A stretch of DNA of 12,065 nucleotides from Hydrogenophilales bacterium RIFOXYD1_FULL_62_11 (GTDB lineage Bacteria > Pseudomonadota > Gammaproteobacteria > Burkholderiales > Thiobacillaceae). The position numbers and the translations under genes are program-made. The stretch covers positions 22,346-34,410 of the forward strand of contig MGZO01000038.1 in the NCBI GenBank assembly GCA_001802655.1, read 5' to 3'. Under the pieces are notes generated by a model. The model worked only from the letters and a program-made list of their open reading frames with translations, ran no database searches and was not told the origin of the DNA. Shown here one piece after another: positions 1 to 7,117 of this stretch (within the stretch, counting starts at the first letter, position 1; each line of letters opens with the position of its first letter).

Positions 1-2
1 TC

Positions 3-551
3 AAGGCGCAGCTGCCGCCGGGGTTCCGGCTGGCGGTCGGCGGGCCGGTGGAAAGCAGCGCCAAGGCCAACGCCGCCATCGGCGCCTCGTGGCCGCTGAT
101 CCTGATCACCACCTTCACCCTGCTGATGCTGCAACTCGGCAGTTTCTCGCGCTCGCTGCTGGTGGTGCTGACCGCGCCGCTCGGCATCATCGGCGTGGCG
201 ATCGCCCTGCTGGTGAGCGGCCAGCCGATGGGCTTCGTCGCGCTGCTGGGCATCATTTCGCTGTCCGGCATGATCATGCGCAACTCGGTCATTCTGGTCG
301 ACCAGATCCAGCAGGACATCGCCCGCGGCCTGTCGCAGTGGGACGCCATCATCGAATCCACCGTGCGGCGGATGCGTCCGATCAGCCTCACCGCAGCGGC
401 GGCCGCACTGGCGATGATCCCGCTGTCGCGCTCGATTTTCTGGGGGCCGATGGCGTTCGCGGTGATGGGCGGCCTGGTCGCTGCGACTTTTCTCACCCTG
501 TTTTTTCTGCCAGCGTTGTATGCGGCGTGGTTTCGCGTGAAGCGCGAGTAA
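3..551 (+). CDS. RND-family efflux transporter permease, C-terminal part (5' end outside window)
   Basis: The reading frame is open from the first bases of the window and ends at a TAA, so only the last ~182 residues are present. RND (AcrB/HAE1/CzcA-type) proteins are inner-membrane proton-driven pumps that export drugs, metals or other compounds with a periplasmic adaptor and an outer-membrane channel. Seen here: the end of the periplasmic domain, then several long hydrophobic segments. The stretch LLGIISLSGMIMRNSVILVD is the typical RND transmembrane region, followed by a loop with RRMRPI and then two final helices ending at LPALYAAWF and a short basic tail. The substrate cannot be told from this fragment. 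ATG 48 is an internal methionine, not the start. The next gene begins 27 nt downstream and may be co-transcribed. Confidence 0.9.
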   Translation, partial: KAQLPPGFRLAVGGPVESSAKANAAIGASWPLILITTFTLLMLQLGSFSRSLLVVLTAPLGIIGVAIALLVSGQPMGFVALLGIISLSGMIMRNSVILVDQIQQDIARGLSQWDAIIESTVRRMRPISLTAAAAALAMIPLSRSIFWGPMAFAVMGGLVAATFLTLFFLPALYAAWFRVKRE

Positions 552-577
552 CAGGATTCAGCTTGCAAGGAAGTCGA

Positions 578-1141
578 ATGAAATCAATCGTGCTTGGACT
601 GGTTGTGCTGCTGGGCGGCTGTGCGGGGCTGCAATCGCCCGACCCGGCATCGCCGTATTACGCCTATTCGCCGGGTTGGGCGGTGCAGCTCAACCAGGTG
701 CTGCCGATCGACCCGGGGGCAGCGACGGTCCGTTTGCAGTACGGGCGCATCGTGCCGCGCAATGGCGTGCAGGAATACGACCCCTTTTGCATCATGGAAG
801 TGAACACCGTGAGCCGTCAGGTGCAACTGCTGCAACCAGGCCGGTTCGAGGTGGTGCAGGTCGCGCGCAGCGTCAGTGAAATCACCGCAGCGGCTTCGCC
901 CTTGATCCGCCCCGGCTTGATGAAGACGGGTTTGGGCGGCAACGACACCCCGTCATTTCTGTATTACGTCACCACCTTCCGGCTGCGTGATGCCGCCCAG
1001 CCGGAGGTGCGCAGCCTGCGTTGTGCCTGGGACCAGATGGCGCCCGGCAACCGCTCGTTGATGCGTCATCTCACGCTGGATGAAATCCGTGCGGCGCTGG
1101 GCGACTGGATGACCCTGATTCCACCCAAGGAGCGCCTGTGA
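578..1141 (+). CDS. Small lipoprotein of unknown function
   Basis: A 187-residue protein that I do not recognise. It begins with a basic residue and a short hydrophobic stretch (residues 4-12) ending in a lipobox, LLGGC, with the acylated cysteine at residue 15. It is therefore probably exported by Sec and anchored in the inner or outer membrane. The mature part has no transmembrane segment and looks like a compact mixed alpha/beta domain with two further cysteines, in PFCIME and RCAWDQ, that could form a disulfide in the periplasm. The ATG at 578 has a good ribosome binding site (AAGGAA, 567-572). The frame is open further upstream, but that part only shadows the RND gene. Its stop overlaps the start of the polyphosphate kinase by 4 nt (GTGA), so the two are probably translated together. 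It is too small, and has the wrong sequence character, for an OprM-type channel. Confidence 0.85.
   Translation: MKSIVLGLVVLLGGCAGLQSPDPASPYYAYSPGWAVQLNQVLPIDPGAATVRLQYGRIVPRNGVQEYDPFCIMEVNTVSRQVQLLQPGRFEVVQVARSVSEITAAASPLIRPGLMKTGLGGNDTPSFLYYVTTFRLRDAAQPEVRSLRCAWDQMAPGNRSLMRHLTLDEIRAALGDWMTLIPPKERL
1127..1132 (+). promoter_or_regulatory. Ribosome binding site supporting a GTG start
   Basis: AAGGAG lies 5 nt before the GTG at 1138, inside the last codons of the lipoprotein gene. It supports the non-ATG start of the polyphosphate kinase and the 4-nt stop/start overlap. Confidence 0.8.
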
Positions 1142-1947
1142 AAACGATCGATACCCGCGTCAAGCCCGATAGCAAGATCAAGCTGAGCGACTGGGATGCC
1201 GACGATGGCGCCATCGTCGGCAAGGACAAGCCTGACGCGCGCGAACGCCTGGACGAACAGCGCGCACGGCTCGAAACGCTGCAGGAGTTGTTGTATGCCG
1301 AAGGCAGGCACAAGCTGCTGGTCGTGCTGCAGGCGATGGATACCGCGGGCAAGGATTCGACCATCCGCCACGTGTTTCAGGGGATCGACCCGCTGGGGGT
1401 GAGGGTGGCGAGCTTCAAGTCGCCTACGCCGTATGAACTGGCGCGCGACTATCTGTGGCGGGTGCATCACCATGTCCCGGGCACGGGCGAAATCGCCATC
1501 TTCAACCGTTCGCACTACGAAGATGTGCTGATTACGCGGGTCAACGGCTGGATCGACAAGGACGAGTGCAAGCGGCGCTACCGCCAGATCAACGACTTTG
1601 AATGCATGCTGGCGGAAACCGGCACGACGATCCTGAAGTTCTATCTGCATATTTCGAAGGACGAGCAGAAAAAGCGCCTGGAAGAACGGCGCGATACGCC
1701 GGAAAAACAATGGAAGTTCCAGCCCGGCGATCTTGCCGTGCGCGAGCAGTGGGACGACTACATGGAGGCCTACGAAGCCGCGCTCTCGGCCACCAGCACG
1801 GCGCACGCGCCGTGGCACGTGATTCCCGCCAACAGCAAGCTGGTGCGCAATCTGACGGTGTCCAGCCTGCTGATCGAGGCGCTGGAAGGCATGAAAATGC
1901 GTTATCCGGATCCTGCGCCCGGGGTGGCGGAGACCGACATTGTTTGA
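1138..1947 (+). CDS. Polyphosphate kinase 2 family (polyphosphate:nucleotide phosphotransferase, class III-like)
   Basis: A 269-residue cytosolic enzyme of the PPK2 family, which moves phosphate between inorganic polyphosphate and nucleotides. The class III members it resembles can phosphorylate both AMP and ADP, regenerating ATP from polyphosphate (family knowledge). Seen: a Walker A region at residues 64-74 (LQAMDTAGKDS), followed by the family stretch IRHVFQGIDPLGVRV; a Walker B region FNRSHYEDVL at 122-131; and a lid with LEERRDTPEKQWKF near 181-194. The full length and the HAPWHVIPAN segment fit class III rather than the two-domain class II. The GTG start is supported by an AAGGAG site and overlaps the lipoprotein stop by 4 nt. 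The gene converges on xerC with only 15 nt between the stops, and no clear hairpin terminator is visible there. Confidence 0.92.
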   Translation: MKTIDTRVKPDSKIKLSDWDADDGAIVGKDKPDARERLDEQRARLETLQELLYAEGRHKLLVVLQAMDTAGKDSTIRHVFQGIDPLGVRVASFKSPTPYELARDYLWRVHHHVPGTGEIAIFNRSHYEDVLITRVNGWIDKDECKRRYRQINDFECMLAETGTTILKFYLHISKDEQKKRLEERRDTPEKQWKFQPGDLAVREQWDDYMEAYEAALSATSTAHAPWHVIPANSKLVRNLTVSSLLIEALEGMKMRYPDPAPGVAETDIV

Positions 1948-1962
1948 TTGCCTACCTGGCTG

Positions 1963-2883
1963 TCAGGGTTTCTTGCGCGCGCGTGGATGCGCCTGGTCGT
2001 AGACCTTGGCGAGATGCTGCCAATCCAGATGGGTGTAAACCTGGGTCGTGCTGATGCTGGCGTGGCCAAGCATCTCCTGCACCGCGCGCAGGTCGCCGGA
2101 CGATTGCAGTACGTGGGTGGCGAAGGCGTGGCGCAGCAGGTGCGGGTGAACATGCTGGCTCAAGCCGGCCTGTTGAGCCCAGCGCTGGAGGCGCAGCTGG
2201 ATGCTGCGCGGCGTCAGGCGTGTGCCACGCTGGTTAAGAAATAGCGCGGCAGTGGCATCGCGTGTCTCCCCGGGGATACCGTCCCTGCGGGACATAAGCG
2301 ACGCACGCTGGTGCAGCCAGGCGGCCAGTGTGGTCAGGGCTTGCTGGCCGACCGGCACGATGCGGGTTTTACGCCCTTTGCCGGTGACTTGCGCTTCGCC
2401 GGATTGCAGATTGACATCGTTCAGATCCAGATCGGCCAGTTCGGACAGACGCAGCCCGGACGAATAGAACAGCTCGAACATGGCGCGGTCACGCGCCTGC
2501 AAGGCAGTGTCTTCGGCGGCGGCATGCGCGCCATTCAACAGTTGCGCGCAGGTGTCGGGTGACAGCACTTGCGGCAAGGCTTTGGCGGCCTTCGGCGGAC
2601 GCATGCCGAGGCAGGGATTGCTGGCGTAGCCGAGGCGGCGGCAGGCAAACACATAAAACCCACGCCAGCTGGACAGGTGCCGCGCCACGCTGGCGGGCGA
2701 CAGAGCGTGGCCGCGCAGTTTGACGATGGCGCCGCGGATGTCGGTGACGCTGAGTTCCGCGAGCGGCTTGCCGGCGGTCAGCTGGCTGAGCTGGGCCAGA
2801 TCGCGCTGATAGGCAGTGACGGTATGCGGCGACAGCCGCCGTTCGGCAGCAAGATGCTGCAGGTAGCTGTCGACCGGGTTCAA
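1963..2883 (-). CDS. xerC: Tyrosine recombinase XerC
   Basis: Site-specific recombinase that works with XerD at the dif site to resolve chromosome dimers at cell division. With the TTG at 2883 as start the protein has 306 residues, the normal length. Seen: an N-terminal SAM-like DNA-binding domain (VDSYLQHLAAERRLSPHT near residue 4-21) and a C-terminal catalytic domain. The latter carries R145 (SSGLRLSEL), K169 (TGKGRK), H248 and R251 (HPHLLRH), H274 (LGHASI) and the nucleophile Y283 (TQVYTHLD), so the active site is complete. The frame stays open upstream, but that part is a shadow of the DUF484 gene. No ATG or GTG fits the family N-terminus, so TTG is the best start. It lies 7 nt after the DUF484 stop. 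It is the last gene of the eight-gene operon. A phage-type integrase is unlikely given the dapF-DUF484-xerC order. Confidence 0.93.
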   Translation of the reverse strand: MNPVDSYLQHLAAERRLSPHTVTAYQRDLAQLSQLTAGKPLAELSVTDIRGAIVKLRGHALSPASVARHLSSWRGFYVFACRRLGYASNPCLGMRPPKAAKALPQVLSPDTCAQLLNGAHAAAEDTALQARDRAMFELFYSSGLRLSELADLDLNDVNLQSGEAQVTGKGRKTRIVPVGQQALTTLAAWLHQRASLMSRRDGIPGETRDATAALFLNQRGTRLTPRSIQLRLQRWAQQAGLSQHVHPHLLRHAFATHVLQSSGDLRAVQEMLGHASISTTQVYTHLDWQHLAKVYDQAHPRARKKP

Positions 2884-2890
2884 CCTGGAC

Positions 2891-3583
2891 TCAATCCTGC
2901 ATCCGCAGCAAGGCGGCGCTGATGAGTTGACCCAGACGCTCCAGATAAAGCGTGCCCATGCCGGCATAGAAGCGGTTTTCTTCTTCGGAGGCGAGCACCA
3001 GCAGCCCCAGCGGAACACCGTTGGCCGATACGCGCAGGGGAATGCAGGCAAACGCGCGCAGGTGCGGCGACACGGTTTCACCAAACCAGTTGATCGCCTC
3101 GTCCACCGCCAGCACGCCGCACACCGGATGCGCCATGGCGCTGATCTGGTCGCGAGCGATTTGCGCAACCGGGTCGCTCAGGCCGGGCACGCTATCGCTA
3201 GGCAGATTCCACGCGCGCAGCGCATGGTGCGGCACGGCAAATCCTTCGCGCAGGTGTAGCGTCAGTGCGACCAGAATGTCCTGCGGTGTGCGCGTGGCCA
3301 TCAGCGCCAGCGCGAGCGCCTGCATCTTGTCGGAAATACCGTCGTTTTCTTCGCCAAACTGGATCAGCTCGGTCAGCTTGTTCTCCAGCATGCGCACCTT
3401 GTCGCGCATCGAGATGAGCTGTCGCTCGCTCATCGAGATGGCGTGCGTGCCGTGCGGATGGGGGATGTTCAGTTCCGCCAGCAAGGCGGGAAAATTGTTG
3501 AAGAAATTCGGATGCTGGATCAGAAAATCAGCAACAGCCTGGGGATCGAGCGCGGGGGGTTGGGTGTTGCTGGCTGTGGTCAT
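2891..3583 (-). CDS. DUF484 family protein (GAF-like domain)
   Basis: A 230-residue soluble protein of the DUF484 family, found between dapF and xerC in many proteobacteria (as yigA is in Escherichia coli). Its function is not established. Seen: an N-terminal segment with the family pattern VADFLIQHPNFFNNFPALLA (residues 17-36), a helical, probably coiled-coil region (about 50-95, SERQLISMRDKVRMLENKL), and a C-terminal GAF-like alpha/beta domain (about 100-228) ending in LYLERLGQLISAALLRMQD. The ATG overlaps the dapF stop by 4 nt (ATGA). The fixed neighbourhood suggests a link to XerC or to envelope/division genes, but this is inference. No catalytic motif is visible. Confidence 0.9.
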   Translation of the reverse strand: MTTASNTQPPALDPQAVADFLIQHPNFFNNFPALLAELNIPHPHGTHAISMSERQLISMRDKVRMLENKLTELIQFGEENDGISDKMQALALALMATRTPQDILVALTLHLREGFAVPHHALRAWNLPSDSVPGLSDPVAQIARDQISAMAHPVCGVLAVDEAINWFGETVSPHLRAFACIPLRVSANGVPLGLLVLASEEENRFYAGMGTLYLERLGQLISAALLRMQD

Positions 3584-4431
3584 GGGATTTCAATGGCTCC
3601 TTCAAATACGGTAACGGCGGGGCCGGTCATATACACCGGCTGGTCTTTTCCCGCCCATTCAATGATCAGATCGCCGCCACGGGTGTGGACGCTTACCGGG
3701 CTCTTCAACCAGTCCTGGCGGATGCCCGCGACGGCCGCCGCGCAGGCACCGGTGCCGCAGGCGAGGGTTTCGCCCGCGCCGCGTTCGAATACGCGCAGGC
3801 GGATGTCGTGCGGTGTCAGCACCTGCATGAAGCCGGCGTTGACGCGTTGCGGGAAACGTTGGTGCGCTTCGATCGCCGCGCCGAGGATATCCACTGGCGC
3901 GCTGTCGAGATCGTTCACCTTTAAAACGGCATGCGGGTTGCCCATGGAGAGCGCGGAAATTTCGAGGGTGTGGGTGCCGACCTTGAGCGGGTAGGTCAGC
4001 GCTTCAGCCGTCGCGACAAAGGGGATGTCAACCGGCGCAAAGCGCGGCGCGCCCATGTTCACCGTGACCTGGCCATTGTCGAGCAGGCGCGGTTCGATGA
4101 TGCCCGACGCGGTTTCCACCCGGATCGAGGTTTTGTCGGTGAGCTGTTTTTCGTGCACGAAGCGAACGAAGCAGCGCGCGCCATTGCCGCATTGCCCGAC
4201 CTCGCCGCCATCGGCGTTGAAGATGCGATAGCGGAAATCGACGTCGTCGCGGGTGGGCCTCTCAACCAGCAGAATCTGATCGCAGCCGACGCCGAAATGG
4301 CGGTCGGCGATGCGGCGGCATTGCTCCGGTGTCAGCGCGACGGTTTGCGTGATGCCGTCGATCACGACGAAGTCATTGCCGAGGCCATGCATTTTGGTGA
4401 AACGAAGGTTCATGCCTTGTTGGGTATTCAT
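3580..4431 (-). CDS. dapF: Diaminopimelate epimerase
   Basis: PLP-independent racemase that turns LL-diaminopimelate into meso-diaminopimelate, the direct precursor of lysine and the peptidoglycan cross-link residue. Seen in 283 residues: the N-terminal signature FTKMHGLGNDFVVID, the first catalytic cysteine C81 (QCGNGARC), the substrate-binding MGNPHAV near 163-169, and the second catalytic cysteine C225 (ETLACGTGACA). Both cysteines are present, so the enzyme should be active. The ATG at 4431 overlaps the stop of the CoA-binding gene by 4 nt (ATGA). A second ATG at 4413 (MNLRFTKMHG) matches the usual family N-terminus better, giving 277 residues, so the true start is uncertain by six codons. 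The stop overlaps the DUF484 start. Confidence 0.96.
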   Translation of the reverse strand: MNTQQGMNLRFTKMHGLGNDFVVIDGITQTVALTPEQCRRIADRHFGVGCDQILLVERPTRDDVDFRYRIFNADGGEVGQCGNGARCFVRFVHEKQLTDKTSIRVETASGIIEPRLLDNGQVTVNMGAPRFAPVDIPFVATAEALTYPLKVGTHTLEISALSMGNPHAVLKVNDLDSAPVDILGAAIEAHQRFPQRVNAGFMQVLTPHDIRLRVFERGAGETLACGTGACAAAVAGIRQDWLKSPVSVHTRGGDLIIEWAGKDQPVYMTGPAVTVFEGAIEIP

Positions 4432-4847
4432 GCGGTAAATAACCTGACGTAGTCTTTGAGTATGCAGCGGTCCATCACCACCGTCATGCCGCTGGTTTGC
4501 GCGTGCTGCGCGGCGTCGTCATGAACGATGCCCTCCTGAATCCAGATGGAAGGCAAGTGTAGCGCCAGGCATTGCTCGACGATAGCGGGCACATGCTCGG
4601 CGGCACGAAACACGTTGACCAGATCGACCTTGAACGGGATGTCGGCGAGCGTCGCATAGGCTTTCTCGCCCAGCACGCTGTCCACCAGCGGCCGCACCGG
4701 CACGATGCGGAAGCCAAAGCGCTGCATCGCCTGCGCCACGCGGTAGCTTGGCCGTGCGGGTTGCGGCGAGAGGCCGATCACGGCAATGGTCTGGATGCGG
4801 TTGAACAGCGCGCGCAGCGAGGCGTCGTCGGGATGGGTGACGTTCAC
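4428..4847 (-). CDS. CoA-binding domain protein (YccU-like)
   Basis: A 139-residue single-domain protein with a Rossmann fold of the CoA_binding_2 type, as in E. coli YccU. The role is unknown; the fold resembles the CoA-binding part of succinyl-CoA synthetase. Seen: the nucleotide/CoA-binding loop TIAVIGLSPQPARPSYRVA near residues 19-37, VPVRP, LVNVFRAAEHVPAIVEQ in the middle, and the family end IWIQEGIVHDDAAQHAQ with MDRCILKDY. The start is a GTG at 4847 that overlaps the stop of the acetyltransferase gene (GTGA). No in-frame ATG gives a complete Rossmann core, since the frame above this point lies inside the GNAT gene. The length equals the family norm. It sits inside the operon between the GNAT gene and dapF. 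Confidence 0.88.
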   Translation of the reverse strand: MNVTHPDDASLRALFNRIQTIAVIGLSPQPARPSYRVAQAMQRFGFRIVPVRPLVDSVLGEKAYATLADIPFKVDLVNVFRAAEHVPAIVEQCLALHLPSIWIQEGIVHDDAAQHAQTSGMTVVMDRCILKDYVRLFTA

Positions 4848-5335
4848 AGAGTGCGCTCCATGACATGGTCGTCCATCACAAAGCCGCTGCCAATGTCGAA
4901 CACGCGTGATTCGACAATGTGAAAGCCCAGTTTTTGATAGGCCGCAATCGCCTGCGTGTTGCCGCGATTGACTTGCAGCCACAGGCGGCGGGCGTGCTGC
5001 GTGCGCGCCCAGTTTTGCGCGGTGACCAGCAGCGCGCTGCCGATGCCTTGACGCTGGTGGTCCGGATGGACATACAGTTTGTCGAGCTTGCAGCCAGTGT
5101 TTCCCCGTGAGGCATGCGCGAAGCCGACGAGTCGCTGGTCCTGGTGCGCCACCCACCAGGCATGCAAGGGGTCGTCGAGCTGCGCGAGAATGGACCCGGC
5201 GGCGTAACGGTCGGCCAGCATGGCGTCGATCTGTGCCTGGGAAATCAGCGCAGGGTAGGTGGCCTGCCACACCACGCGCGCCAGCGCGCTGACGGCCTCG
5301 ACTTGGTGCGACGCCAGCGGGCGGATGTCAGTCAT
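4844..5335 (-). CDS. GNAT family N-acetyltransferase
   Basis: A 163-residue member of the GNAT superfamily, which transfers an acyl group from acetyl-CoA (or another acyl-CoA) to an amine; the substrate cannot be inferred. Seen: the acetyl-CoA binding motif A, KLYVHPDHQRQGIGSALL, with the pyrophosphate-binding RQGIGSA, then motif B (WLQVNRGNTQAIAAYQKLGF) and the C-terminal MDDHVMER common in this family. The ATG at 5335 overlaps the stop of the upstream acyltransferase by 8 nt. The open frame continues upstream to 5431, but those residues are a shadow of the acyltransferase gene. A protein-modifying role such as RimI, or a small-molecule substrate, are both possible. Confidence 0.88.
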   Translation of the reverse strand: MTDIRPLASHQVEAVSALARVVWQATYPALISQAQIDAMLADRYAAGSILAQLDDPLHAWWVAHQDQRLVGFAHASRGNTGCKLDKLYVHPDHQRQGIGSALLVTAQNWARTQHARRLWLQVNRGNTQAIAAYQKLGFHIVESRVFDIGSGFVMDDHVMERTL

Positions 5336-6239
5336 ACAGGCTCGCTTCACCGTCGGGGCGCGTCTTGAAGCGGCGATGCAGCCACAGATATTGCGCCGGC
5401 ATTTCGCGGATGCGGTCTTCGATGAAGGCATTCATGCGCGCGACGTCGGCGTCCACGTCGCCGCTGGGGAAGTTTTCCCAGGGCGGATAAAAGTGCAGTG
5501 CGTAGCCGCGCCCCCACGACAACTGGCGGGTGATGACCGGGATGACTTGCGCACCGGTGAGTTTGACCAGACGCGGCAGCGCCGACACGGTGGCGGCGGG
5601 GATGCCGAAAAACGGCGCGAACACCGCGTTGAGGCGGCCATGATCCTGGTCCGGCAGATAGTAAAAAGGCAGTCCACGTTTGATCGCGGCGAGCGTGGCC
5701 TTGATGCCCTCGTGGCGCTCGATCAGTACGATGTCCGAGAAGCGCGTGCGGCCGTGCCGCATGTATTTGTCGGCCACCGGGTTTTGCGCGCGGGCATACA
5801 TCGAGACGATGGTCTGGTCCATGGTCAGCCGTATGCCGCCCATGTCGAGGCCGACGAAATGCGGCGCCAGCCAGATCACCGGCCGCACGCCGTCGCCGCG
5901 CGCGGCTTCGGGGTTGTCGATGCGCACCAGGCGACGCACCCGCGCGGCCGATCCCCACCACAGAATGCCGTATTCCAGCGCGGCGCGAATCGAGGCCTGA
6001 AAGGTTTGCCGCAGCCAGCGGCGGCGCTGCGCGGCGGGCACGTCGGGAAAGCACAGCGCCAGATTGGTGGCGCCGACACGCCGTCGCTTGCTGGGAATCT
6101 GCGCGATGAGCCAGCCGAGGCTGTTGCCGATAGCCGCCTGCAGCGGCAGCGGCAGCCAGTGCAGCAGCCACAGCACGCCGACGCCGAGCCAGACCGGCAG
6201 CAGCGCGGGGCGCAGCAAGGTGCGGGCGGGGGCGCTCAT
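5328..6239 (-). CDS. Lipid A biosynthesis late acyltransferase (LpxL/HtrB family), paralogue 1
   Basis: Membrane-bound acyltransferase of the LpxL/LpxM family, which adds a secondary acyl chain from acyl-ACP to the lipid A precursor on the cytoplasmic face of the inner membrane. Seen in 303 residues: an N-terminal hydrophobic anchor (about 12-46), the catalytic HX4D motif at H127-D132 (LAPHFVGLD), YARAQNP near 148-154, the family motif YLPDQDHG near 194-201, RLSW-like QLSWGRGY, and the C-terminal MPAQYLWLHRRFKTRP. It is clearly diverged from the two paralogues upstream, which carry HX4E, so it is probably an ancestral second enzyme rather than part of the recent duplication. The ATG overlaps the stop of paralogue 2 by 4 nt (ATGA). 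Chain length and position specificity (LpxL or LpxM role) cannot be read from the sequence. Confidence 0.92.
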   Translation of the reverse strand: MSAPARTLLRPALLPVWLGVGVLWLLHWLPLPLQAAIGNSLGWLIAQIPSKRRRVGATNLALCFPDVPAAQRRRWLRQTFQASIRAALEYGILWWGSAARVRRLVRIDNPEAARGDGVRPVIWLAPHFVGLDMGGIRLTMDQTIVSMYARAQNPVADKYMRHGRTRFSDIVLIERHEGIKATLAAIKRGLPFYYLPDQDHGRLNAVFAPFFGIPAATVSALPRLVKLTGAQVIPVITRQLSWGRGYALHFYPPWENFPSGDVDADVARMNAFIEDRIREMPAQYLWLHRRFKTRPDGEASLYD

Positions 6240-7117
6240 GTGGGCATCGCGTCCGGCGGCGGCGCGTCGCCCGGGCGCTTGTGGCGGTTGTAGCTCCACA
6301 GGTATTGCGCCGGGAACTGTCGCACCACGGCTTCGACACCCTGGTTGATGCGCAGCGCGGCAGCGGCCTTGTCTTCCGGCAGCGTATCGTTCACCGGAAA
6401 GGCATGCAGGTGATAGCCGCGCCCCCAGCTCAGACGTTCGGCAGCGACAAAAAACGCCGCGGCGCTGGTCTTGCGCTGCAGGCTGGCGACCAGGGTCGGC
6501 GTATAGGCTGGACGGCCGAGAAAGGGCGCCCACACGCCATCGCCGCCGGTTGCCACCTGGTCTGGCAGGATGCCGATGGCCTCGTGGCGTTTGAGCGCCG
6601 CCAGTTGCGCGCGCACACCCGACAGATCGGTCGGTACCAGCGTTGCCTGGCCGCGCTGGCGCCCCGCCAGCATCAGCTCAGACAACACCGCTTTGCGCGG
6701 CGGCTTGTACATGGCGGTAAACGGATGGTGCGCGGCGTAATGCAGGTTGAGCAGTTCAAAGCAGCCGATATGTGGGCCGATCAGGATGATGCCCTTGCCC
6801 GCCTCGCGCGCGGCATCGATGGCGTCCCAGCCGCTGCGGCCCTTGACCAGTTTCAGCACGTCTTCATACGGGCGCAGCCATACCGGCAACAATTCGATAA
6901 TCGCCTTGCCGGATTCGGCGATGGACTGGCGCAACAGGCGTCGGCAGTCCGCACCGGGACTGCACAAGCCACTGTCGAACACGTTGCCGCGCATGCGAGC
7001 GGAATGCCTGCCAGGCGCCCAATAAATGAGCCAGCCCAGCACGATGCCGAGGCCGTGCAGCAGCGGCAGCGGCAGACGCGCCAGCAGTTTGAGCAGGATC
7101 AACAGCGCACGATTCAT
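6236..7117 (-). CDS. Lipid A biosynthesis late acyltransferase (LpxL/HtrB family), paralogue 2
   Basis: A 293-residue late acyltransferase of the LpxL family. Seen: an N-terminal hydrophobic anchor (residues 4-34, LLKLLARLPLPLLHGLG and following), the pattern WAPGRHSARMRGNV, the catalytic HX4E motif H116-E121 (GPHIGCFE), the acceptor-side MYKPPRKAVL, GILPDQV, the AERLSWGRGYHLHAFP stretch, and the C-terminal FPAQYLWSYNRHKRP typical of the family. It is highly similar along its whole length to paralogue 3, which lies directly upstream; I estimate roughly three-quarters identical residues by eye. The two therefore come from a tandem duplication. Its start overlaps the stop of paralogue 3 (ATGA), and its stop overlaps the start of paralogue 1 (ATGA). 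Confidence 0.93.
   Translation of the reverse strand: MNRALLILLKLLARLPLPLLHGLGIVLGWLIYWAPGRHSARMRGNVFDSGLCSPGADCRRLLRQSIAESGKAIIELLPVWLRPYEDVLKLVKGRSGWDAIDAAREAGKGIILIGPHIGCFELLNLHYAAHHPFTAMYKPPRKAVLSELMLAGRQRGQATLVPTDLSGVRAQLAALKRHEAIGILPDQVATGGDGVWAPFLGRPAYTPTLVASLQRKTSAAAFFVAAERLSWGRGYHLHAFPVNDTLPEDKAAAALRINQGVEAVVRQFPAQYLWSYNRHKRPGDAPPPDAMPT

Noticed and set aside
89..577. Out-of-frame extension of the lipoprotein gene through the RND gene
   Set aside because: The true RND frame is a different one, and the lipobox and ribosome binding site place the start at 578.
1948..1962. Terminator between the convergent PPK2 and xerC genes
   Set aside because: Only 15 nt separate the stops, and neither this gap nor the adjoining bases show a hairpin followed by a T-run.
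1963..2883. Integrase of a mobile element
   Set aside because: The order dapF-DUF484-xerC, the length and the lack of any other mobile gene or attachment-site repeat identify it as the housekeeping XerC.
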